Shown here: in pieces, positions 1 to 4,949 of the stretch
Position numbering within the stretch: position 1 is the first letter of the stretch
Layout of the letters: the number at the start of each line of letters is the position of its first letter
Source of the DNA: Planctomycetota bacterium
GTDB lineage: Bacteria; Planctomycetota; UBA1135; GCA-002686595
Direction of reading: 5' to 3'
Length of the DNA: 6,732 nt
Assembly (NCBI GenBank): GCA_027623615.1
Contig: JAQBVH010000182.1
Span: 1-6,732 of the forward strand
Notes under the pieces: generated by a model
Seen by the model: the letters and a program-made list of their open reading frames with translations, nothing else
The model's database searches: none
What the model was told of the DNA's origin: nothing
Position numbers and translations under genes: made by a program

Positions 1-657
1 GGGCTGATCGGGACGGCGCAGAGCGAGCGGGCGCGCTGGAGATTCGCGCGGGCTCCCTTCCAGGTCCAGCCACGACCGGGGGGTGTCGAACCCGCCTTCC
101 CCAGCGAGCGCGAGCTGCCCGGCACGGGCCGCCTCAGCCCGACGATCCAGTCGACCCCCGCCCAGATCGAGCGGGCGAAGCTCGTCCGCCGTCGGCACCG
201 GGCGGAGGCGTACCGCTGGATCCGACAGAACCGCGAGTTCTTCGGCGAGGGCGCAGTGCTGTGGCGTTCCCTGGCCAGCAGCGGGGAACGGGAGCGCGGC
301 GGAGACCGTGGACGTGGTGGGCTGAAGCTGCACCTCGCGCCGCTCTATACGGACCTGCCCCTCTGGTGCGACGAGAACCAGGACACCGCCGCGGACCCGC
401 AGGTGTGGCGGCTACGGCGGTCGCGGGTCGCCGCCCTCTACGAGCAGCGGGACACGTTCGACCCCCATACCCTGCGGGGCCTGGTCGAGCTCGGTCGCCC
501 CGCGGTGTTCCTGGTGGAGGAGTACGACCGGGACGCGACCCACCGCGGCCCCGTGACCACGTACCGAGGTGTGGACCTCGAGCTCGAACGTCTGGGAGTC
601 AAACGGCTGCAGACTCTCGGCACGGTGTCCGTGTATCACTACGCTCCAACGCCGTGA
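1..657 (+). CDS. 3' part of a gene of uncertain function; possible C-terminal soluble domain of a membrane glycosyltransferase
   Basis: The reading frame is open from the first base to the TGA at 655-657, giving 218 residues of a protein whose start lies outside the window. No membrane segment is visible. The first part is rich in Arg and Glu. The last 90 residues look like an ordered alpha/beta unit: a hydrophobic strand (AVFLVEEYDR), then RGVDLELERLGV and a closing strand GTVSVYHYAP. A soluble domain ending in a VYxY-type strand is common at the C-terminus of GT-C/PMT-like membrane glycosyltransferases, and the next gene is itself GT-C-like and overlaps this one by 4 bases. The assignment is therefore an inference from position and general shape; I do not recognise a specific family. 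An ATG at 256 in the same frame is an internal Met-free-start artefact rather than a likely start, because the frame is continuous upstream with the same composition. Confidence 0.7.
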   Translation, partial: GLIGTAQSERARWRFARAPFQVQPRPGGVEPAFPSERELPGTGRLSPTIQSTPAQIERAKLVRRRHRAEAYRWIRQNREFFGEGAVLWRSLASSGERERGGDRGRGGLKLHLAPLYTDLPLWCDENQDTAADPQVWRLRRSRVAALYEQRDTFDPHTLRGLVELGRPAVFLVEEYDRDATHRGPVTTYRGVDLELERLGVKRLQTLGTVSVYHYAPTP

Positions 658-2339
658 GCCCCTTCGTTCGTCGACCGACGGTCCGCCACGCCGACCGGGT
701 CCTGGCCCGCTCGGTCTTCGCCCTGGTGCTGGCGGTCCTGACCGGCACCATGGCTGTGCGACCGGGTAGCGACGCGGGGGAGGTCTCCTTCCAGACCACG
801 CGCTCCATAGCCGGCGGCCAATTGACCCTGGCCGAGAGCCCGGAGGTGGCCGTCCTCGACGCGCGCCACCGCCCGCCCGACGAGGCGGTCGGCGTCCTCA
901 CGCGTGACCAGGAAGGACGTCTCGTTCCCTGCGGTGGGCTGGCCCATCCGCTGGTCGGCGTGCCTTTCTATGCCTTGGGCTACGCGGTCGGCAGTCTGGC
1001 AAGGGGCCTGGAGGAGCTTCCCGCGCGCCGGCCGCGTGGCGCGGACGGGGCGCCCGAGACTTCGCCCGAGCAAACCGAGTTCAGCGCCCACCTGATCGTC
1101 AGCTGGCGCGGCGCGCTGTTGACGGCGGCGACGGCATGGTTGCTCGTGCTCATCACGCGACGCCTCGGCGGGGGACGGCGGACCGCTTGGCTGGCGGGGT
1201 TGACCTATCCGCTGACGACCTTCGCCTGGGCACAGGCCGGTGAGGGGCTGGCGGGACCGACCGGTGCCTTCGCGCTTGTCACGGCCTTGCACTACCTGCT
1301 GCGCGTGCGTGAACGCTACGAGCGCTTCGAGGCTCCGCAGTTGAGGGTCCTCCTCTGCATCGGTGGGGCCCTCGGCATTGCCTGGGCTTCCGACATGGCC
1401 CTGCGCCCAGCGGCGCTGGTGATGCTCGCCGCGGCTGAGGTGATCGTCGCCCGCGGTGACCGTCGCGTGGCGACCTCGCGCTGGAGTCCCAAGCAGACCG
1501 GCAAGGCCCGTGGTGGCGCCGCGTTCGCCGCGGTCGTCGCGCCGTTGTTGGTGATCGCGGCGGTTCAGGGTTGGCTCGACCAGGTGCGCTTCGGCAGCTT
1601 CTGGGTGCATTGCCCAGCGCCGGCGGGCGGCCACGCCGGGCTCGGCGAGTGGACGATCGCGCCGGGGCGTGGGCTCCTTTGGACAGCCCCGATGCTCCTG
1701 CTCGCACCCTTCGGGCTGCGTCGTCTGTGGGGCGAAGGGGAGCGCCTGTTCCTGTTCCTGCTCGCGGCGCTGATCGTCGCGATCGTCTGGCCCGCGCTGG
1801 TTCTAGGGGACCCGTCGGGCCGCTGGAGCTTCGGGCCCCGGCCGCTCCTACCCCTCTTGCCGTTCCTCTGGGTCAGCGTTGGGCTTGGACTCACCTGGGC
1901 TGCCAAGCGACTCTGGTCTGCGCGCGCTGCCCTGGCCCTGGCTCTGTTCGGATTGATCGTGCAGGTGCCGACGGTGCTCGTCGACGACCAGACCTATCGA
2001 GACCTCACCGAGCAGCTGCCAGCGCGGGGGGCAGAGGACCGGTGGAGCCGGGCGGCCTGGAACATCGGCCACGCGGCCCCCTGGGTCCAATGGCGGGTCC
2101 TGCGCCACCGGGTGTCGGGGCTGGACGAGTCCTTCGAGGCCGACCAGCTCTTTCGCGGCGCCGAGGCAGGAGTGCTGACCACCAAGCGCGCGCGAGAACA
2201 TGGCTTCCGGCACCTGGCCTGGGTCGCGCTCGCCGAGCGGGACTCCAGCGCGACGTGGATCCCGGTCCTGCTCCTCCTGGTCCTGGCCGTGTGGGGGGCC
2301 GCCGCGGCGAGCGCGGGCCTGGATCCGGGACGGGACTGA
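654..2339 (+). CDS. Multi-pass membrane protein, probable GT-C-fold (PMT/ArnT-like) glycosyltransferase
   Basis: 561 residues starting at GTG 654-656. That start overlaps the previous stop as GTGA, has no Shine-Dalgarno of its own, and is probably read by translational coupling. The frame is open further upstream (to 261), but that part only shadows the previous gene. After a basic N-terminus comes a membrane helix (about residues 20-35), then an extracytoplasmic loop with acidic residues Asp40 and Glu43 (GSDAGEVSFQTTRS). GT-C enzymes usually carry catalytic acidic residues in this first loop. Around eight further hydrophobic segments follow between about 152 and 440, and a last one at about 540-557. 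Two stretches resemble conserved signatures of this kind of protein: PGRGLLWTAPMLLLAP (337-352) and a GDPSGRWSFGPRPLLPLLP stretch (385-403), comparable to the usual GxSWGPRFLLPxLP. The likely role is transfer of a sugar from a polyprenyl-phosphate carrier on the outer face of the inner membrane. Donor and acceptor cannot be told from the sequence, and it could be a non-catalytic relative. Confidence 0.8.
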   Translation: MSPFVRRPTVRHADRVLARSVFALVLAVLTGTMAVRPGSDAGEVSFQTTRSIAGGQLTLAESPEVAVLDARHRPPDEAVGVLTRDQEGRLVPCGGLAHPLVGVPFYALGYAVGSLARGLEELPARRPRGADGAPETSPEQTEFSAHLIVSWRGALLTAATAWLLVLITRRLGGGRRTAWLAGLTYPLTTFAWAQAGEGLAGPTGAFALVTALHYLLRVRERYERFEAPQLRVLLCIGGALGIAWASDMALRPAALVMLAAAEVIVARGDRRVATSRWSPKQTGKARGGAAFAAVVAPLLVIAAVQGWLDQVRFGSFWVHCPAPAGGHAGLGEWTIAPGRGLLWTAPMLLLAPFGLRRLWGEGERLFLFLLAALIVAIVWPALVLGDPSGRWSFGPRPLLPLLPFLWVSVGLGLTWAAKRLWSARAALALALFGLIVQVPTVLVDDQTYRDLTEQLPARGAEDRWSRAAWNIGHAAPWVQWRVLRHRVSGLDESFEADQLFRGAEAGVLTTKRAREHGFRHLAWVALAERDSSATWIPVLLLLVLAVWGAAAASAGLDPGRD

Positions 2340-2348
2340 GCCTGAGGG

Positions 2349-2363
2349 TGGAAACGCTTTCCA
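2349..2363. promoter_or_regulatory. Perfect palindrome resembling a LacI-family operator (CRE-like)
   Basis: TGGAAACGCTTTCCA consists of two perfect 6-base arms (TGGAAA and TTTCCA) around CGC, in the 67-base gap before the next gene, 43 bases upstream of its ATG. It is strikingly AT-rich for this genome. The central CG flanked by AAA/TTT-type arms is the usual layout of operators bound by LacI/GalR-family repressors, and the core fits the catabolite-response pattern TGNAANCGNWNNC. No regulator gene is in the window, so the binding protein is unknown. An overlapping weaker repeat, CCAGG (2361-2365) with CCTGG (2375-2379), may mean that the RNA folds here instead. There is no T-run, so a standard terminator is unlikely. 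Confidence 0.35.
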
Positions 2364-2395
2364 GGTGTCTCAAGCCTGGTCGGCCGCTGCTCGAT

Positions 2396-2401
2396 GAGGA
2401 G
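2396..2401 (+). promoter_or_regulatory. Ribosome binding site of the exported unknown protein
   Basis: GAGGAG, 5 bases before the ATG at 2407, is the clearest Shine-Dalgarno in the window. It decides the start at 2407 over the out-of-frame ATG at 2394. It also indicates independent translation of this gene rather than coupling to the gene before it. Confidence 0.7.
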
Positions 2402-2406
2402 TAGTC

Positions 2407-3147
2407 ATGTTCCAACTCACCCTCGCGCTGCTCGCCGCCGCTCCCACCGCTCCCCTGGTCCTGCCCAGGCCCGAGGAGCCCACCCGCACCGAGTACTTCG
2501 TGCTCGAGGAGCGGCGCAGCGAGGGGAACGATCCGGTCGCGGTGCTCGCCCTGCGGCGTGTGCCGCTCGAGGACGGCGTGCTGCTCGAGCAGGAGATCTT
2601 CTTCCGCGCCGCCGGGCTGCGCGTGCTCACGGACGAGACCCATCGTGGAGATGAGGTGCGCCTCGTCTGGCGTGAGCTGCGCTCCTCCCCCGAGACCGGA
2701 CGAACCTGGATGGTCGAGTGGGACGGCGCGGCGCACAGCCTGACCACGGCGAGTCATGGCACCCGCTCCAAGGTTCATGGCTCGCTCGCAGGGCCCTGCC
2801 CCGAGTTTCCGCTGGCCCTGATCGAATCCCTGCGCACCCAGGATCGAAGCGGGACGATCTCGACCCTCGACCCGCTCGCACGCGGGCTCGAGACGCTCGA
2901 GGTCCGCACGGATGTCGAGGGCGAGACCCGCGTCGTGAGCCTCACGCGGGAGGATGGCTCGTTCGCCGGTCGCTATCGCTTCGAGGGCACGTCCCTGGTC
3001 GAGCTCCAGTTGCAGGGTGGTGCCCGCGTCGCCCGGCCCTGCACCCGCGCGGAGTACCAGCGGCTCTCGGCGCACTGGCGTGTCTCGTACGACCCGCTGC
3101 GTGATCTGCGCGCGTGGTCGCGGCGTCCGAAGGTGCGCGCGCGCTGA
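2407..3147 (+). CDS. Probable exported protein of unknown function
   Basis: 246 residues from ATG 2407, placed by a good ribosome binding site. The first 20 residues (MFQLTLALLAAAPTAPLVLP) are a hydrophobic stretch that could be a signal peptide. The n-region lacks a basic residue, so the prediction is moderate; there is no lipobox Cys. The mature part has no membrane segment. It is rich in alternating charged and hydrophobic residues suggesting mostly beta-strands (for example TEYFVLEERRS, EVRLVWRELR, GRYRFEGTSLVELQLQ), as in beta-barrel or lipocalin-like periplasmic proteins. It has just two cysteines, Cys131 and Cys212, which could form a disulfide after export. The last residues (SRRPKVRAR) are basic. 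I do not recognise a family. It sits between a membrane glycosyltransferase-like gene and an export operon, with gaps on both sides, so it may be its own transcription unit. Codon use matches its neighbours, so it looks native rather than acquired. Confidence 0.82.
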   Translation: MFQLTLALLAAAPTAPLVLPRPEEPTRTEYFVLEERRSEGNDPVAVLALRRVPLEDGVLLEQEIFFRAAGLRVLTDETHRGDEVRLVWRELRSSPETGRTWMVEWDGAAHSLTTASHGTRSKVHGSLAGPCPEFPLALIESLRTQDRSGTISTLDPLARGLETLEVRTDVEGETRVVSLTREDGSFAGRYRFEGTSLVELQLQGGARVARPCTRAEYQRLSAHWRVSYDPLRDLRAWSRRPKVRAR

Positions 3148-3265
3148 TCGTCGCCAACCAGCCGAGGCCTGGAGGGAGCGGCAAACCGGGAGTGAAGGCT
3201 GCGTAATCGACTGTGAGGCATGGGCTTGGCGCAGCGGCGCCGTGGTGGGGGCCGCTCGGCTCCGG

Positions 3266-3271
3266 TAGACT
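3266..3271 (+). promoter_or_regulatory. Possible -10 promoter element of the exporter genes
   Basis: TAGACT in the context GGTAGACT resembles a sigma-70-type -10 box. Transcription would begin near 3278, giving a leader of about 43 bases before ATG 3321, or an almost leaderless message if ATG 3282 is used. I see no convincing -35 at 16-18 bases: the best match, TTGGCG at 3226-3231, is 34 bases away. This is therefore a single-element guess. Confidence 0.3.
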
Positions 3272-3287
3272 CGTTGCCCGCATGCGT

Positions 3288-3304
3288 GGTCGGCAGTTCC
3301 GACC
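3288..3304 (+). repeat. Hairpin in the leader or start region of the TolC-family gene
   Basis: GGTCGG (3288-3293) and CCGACC (3299-3304) form a perfect 6-pair stem with a 5-base loop CAGTT, and one more T-G pair is possible outside. If translation starts at 3321, the hairpin lies in the 5' leader, 16 bases before the start and directly next to the weak Shine-Dalgarno GAGCGG (3305-3310), so it could affect initiation. If translation starts at 3282, it is within the coding sequence. There is no T-run, so it is not a standard terminator. Confidence 0.4.
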
Positions 3305-3320
3305 GAGCGGTGCCCTGCCG

Positions 3321-4943
3321 ATGCCTCAACCTGCCCGTTTCGCTGCGACCCTCACGCTCTGCGCGAGCGCCCTGGTCGCCTGTCGCACCCCTGACGAACA
3401 CCGCCAGTCGGCCGACGAAGAGGTCTATGCCCTCGTCGACGCCCGCCGCAACGAGCTCTTCGGACACGCCAATGGGTTCCTGATCGAACCCCCGGCAACC
3501 AGCCTGCGGCAGAGGATCCTGCGCGGGGAGTGGGACCCCAAACATCCGCACAGCCTGGTCGAGATGCTCGAGATCGCGGCCGAGAACAACCGCAGCGTGC
3601 AGGACCGCAAGGAGAGCTTGTATCGCGCCGCGCTCGACCTGACCCTCGAACGCTGGCAGTTCGGTCTGCGGCCCAGCGCAAACGCCAACGCCTCGCTCAG
3701 CGGCGGCGAAGAGGCGGGGCCCGTCAGCGTGAACGGTGGCCTGACCTTCACCCAGCTGCTCGGGAGTGGCGCGCAGATCGTGACCGACCTCGGCGCCGAC
3801 CTCTTCCGGGTGGTGTCGACCGGCGACGGTTGGGACCTGGTCAGCGATGTGGGCGTGTCGATCACCCAGCCGCTCCTGCGCGGCGCGGGCCGGCGCATCG
3901 TCCGCGAGGGATTGACCCAGTCCGAGCGGGACCTCGTCTACGAGGTGCGGGCTTACGAGCGCTTTCGGCGCAGCTTCGCGGTTGATGTGGCCAACTCGGT
4001 CTACGACCTCTTGCAGGCCGAGGACGAGCTCGCGAACGAGGAGCGTAACTACGACAACCTGGTGGATCTGCGCAAGCGCAACGAGGCCATGGTGGATGCT
4101 GGTCGCCTGTCGGACATCCAGGCCGACCAGGCCAAGCAGGACGAGCTGCGCTCCGAGGCGACCCTGATTCGGCTGCGCGCAAACCTCGAGCGGCAGCGGG
4201 ATCAGTTCAACCTGTTCCTCGGGCTGCCGGTCGATACGGTCCTCATGGTGGACCCGGACGAGTTCAACAAGCTCACAGACCACGACCCCCTGCTCGAGCT
4301 GCTCGAGATGCGGGCGTCGATCGCGTACGCCCTCGAAGCGCGCCTCGATCATCAGACGACCCTCGACGGTGTCGAGGACAGGCGTCGCGCGGTGGCGATC
4401 GCCGAGGACGCTCTGCGCGCCGGCCTTTCCCTGTCCGCATCTGCGGACTCGGTCAGCGCTGAGGGGCGTCCGGGCGACTTCCCGGGCTCCGGCGTCGCCT
4501 GGTCGGCCGGGTTGAGCTTCGACGCACCCTGGGACCGCAAGGCCGAGCGCAACGCCTACCGCTCGACCCTGATCTCCCTGGCCGCTGCCGAGCGCGACGC
4601 CGACGAGGCTGCGGATCAGATCACCTCCCAGGTGCGGGATGCCCTGCGCCAGACGGAGAACGCCCGCAAGGACTACGTGATCCAGCGGGGCGCTGTCCTG
4701 CTCTCCCAGCGACGGGTCGAGAGCGCCAAGCTCAATCTGGACGCGGGTCGCGCGGATACGCGGGACGTACTCGACTCTCAGGAGGACCTGGTCAACGCGG
4801 AGAACGCGGTGACCTCGGCCTTGATCAACTTCACCCTGGCGCGCCTGCAGCTGTACCTGGAGCTGGAGCTTCTGCGCGTCGACGAGGGCGGCATTCGCAT
4901 CGAAGAGGGTCTCGCCCAAGGACTGCTCAAGGGAGGGCAGTAA
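3321..4943 (+). CDS. TolC-family outer-membrane efflux lipoprotein
   Basis: 540 residues from ATG 3321. It forms the outer-membrane channel of a tripartite exporter, trimeric in known relatives. The N-terminus MPQPARFAATLTLCASALVAC is a lipoprotein signal with lipobox LVAC and lipidated Cys21. The in-frame ATG at 3282 would put the Cys at residue 34, unusually far in, so 3321 is preferred although neither start has a strong ribosome binding site. After a linker, the first TolC repeat starts near residue 78 (SLVEMLEIAAENN) with the LDLTLERWQFG helix, the strand VSITQPLLRGAGRR (about 179-192) and a long coiled-coil helix up to LFLGLPVDTV (298). The second repeat includes the strand around Trp394 and the closing helix with AGRADTRDVLDSQEDL (about 475-490), a hallmark of the family. 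The length is typical. It is followed 6 bases later by the adaptor gene, so the two are very probably co-transcribed. The substrate is unknown. Confidence 0.9.
   Translation: MPQPARFAATLTLCASALVACRTPDEHRQSADEEVYALVDARRNELFGHANGFLIEPPATSLRQRILRGEWDPKHPHSLVEMLEIAAENNRSVQDRKESLYRAALDLTLERWQFGLRPSANANASLSGGEEAGPVSVNGGLTFTQLLGSGAQIVTDLGADLFRVVSTGDGWDLVSDVGVSITQPLLRGAGRRIVREGLTQSERDLVYEVRAYERFRRSFAVDVANSVYDLLQAEDELANEERNYDNLVDLRKRNEAMVDAGRLSDIQADQAKQDELRSEATLIRLRANLERQRDQFNLFLGLPVDTVLMVDPDEFNKLTDHDPLLELLEMRASIAYALEARLDHQTTLDGVEDRRRAVAIAEDALRAGLSLSASADSVSAEGRPGDFPGSGVAWSAGLSFDAPWDRKAERNAYRSTLISLAAAERDADEAADQITSQVRDALRQTENARKDYVIQRGAVLLSQRRVESAKLNLDAGRADTRDVLDSQEDLVNAENAVTSALINFTLARLQLYLELELLRVDEGGIRIEEGLAQGLLKGGQ
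4932..4936 (+). promoter_or_regulatory. Likely ribosome binding site of the adaptor gene
   Basis: GGAGG lies inside the last codons of the TolC-family gene, 13 bases before ATG 4950. The spacing is longer than the usual 5-10 bases. With only 6 bases between stop and start, re-initiation by ribosomes finishing the upstream gene may contribute. Confidence 0.45.
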
Positions 4944-4949
4944 GCAACC

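Larger units (their letters stand above)
3148..3320. other. Intergenic region upstream of the exporter genes
   Basis: This is the longest non-coding stretch in the window (173 bases if the downstream start is at 3321). I see no RNA gene and no good intrinsic terminator for the gene before it; the only repeat near its stop is a weak 4-base pair CCAG/CTGG (3158-3161, 3169-3172) without a T-run. A 6-base inverted repeat AGCGGC (3233-3238) / GCCGCT (3251-3256) with a 12-base loop lies just before the possible -10 element. An open frame from 3213 runs into the next gene, but its first residues have no coding character. Confidence 0.6.

Noticed and set aside
261..653. Upstream extension of the glycosyltransferase-like frame
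   Set aside because: This stretch overlaps the preceding gene, is Arg/Pro/Gly-rich without hydrophobic or domain character, and the membrane protein begins naturally at the coupled GTG 654.
639..1634. Antisense open frame of 331 codons
   Set aside because: Arg/Gln/Gly-rich composition typical of a GC-rich shadow frame, opposite the membrane-protein gene; no domain visible.
1571..2404. Plus-strand open frame of 277 codons inside the membrane-protein gene
   Set aside because: Arg/Ala/Gly/Pro-rich shadow in another frame; the overlapping frame has membrane helices and family-like motifs.
2005..3075. Antisense open frame of 356 codons spanning the end of one gene and most of the next
   Set aside because: It runs across a gene boundary including the ribosome binding site and palindrome, has shadow-like composition and recognisable sense genes opposite.
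3233..3256. Inverted repeat AGCGGC / GCCGCT as a terminator
   Set aside because: It has only six pairs, a 12-base loop and no T-run, and six-base GC-rich repeats arise easily by chance at this base composition.
3213..3320. N-terminal extension of the TolC-family gene from ATG 3213 or 3282
   Set aside because: The ATG at 3213 lies upstream of the likely promoter element and would bury the signal peptide behind 36 residues. ATG 3282 remains possible but gives an unusually long lipoprotein signal, so 3321 was chosen.
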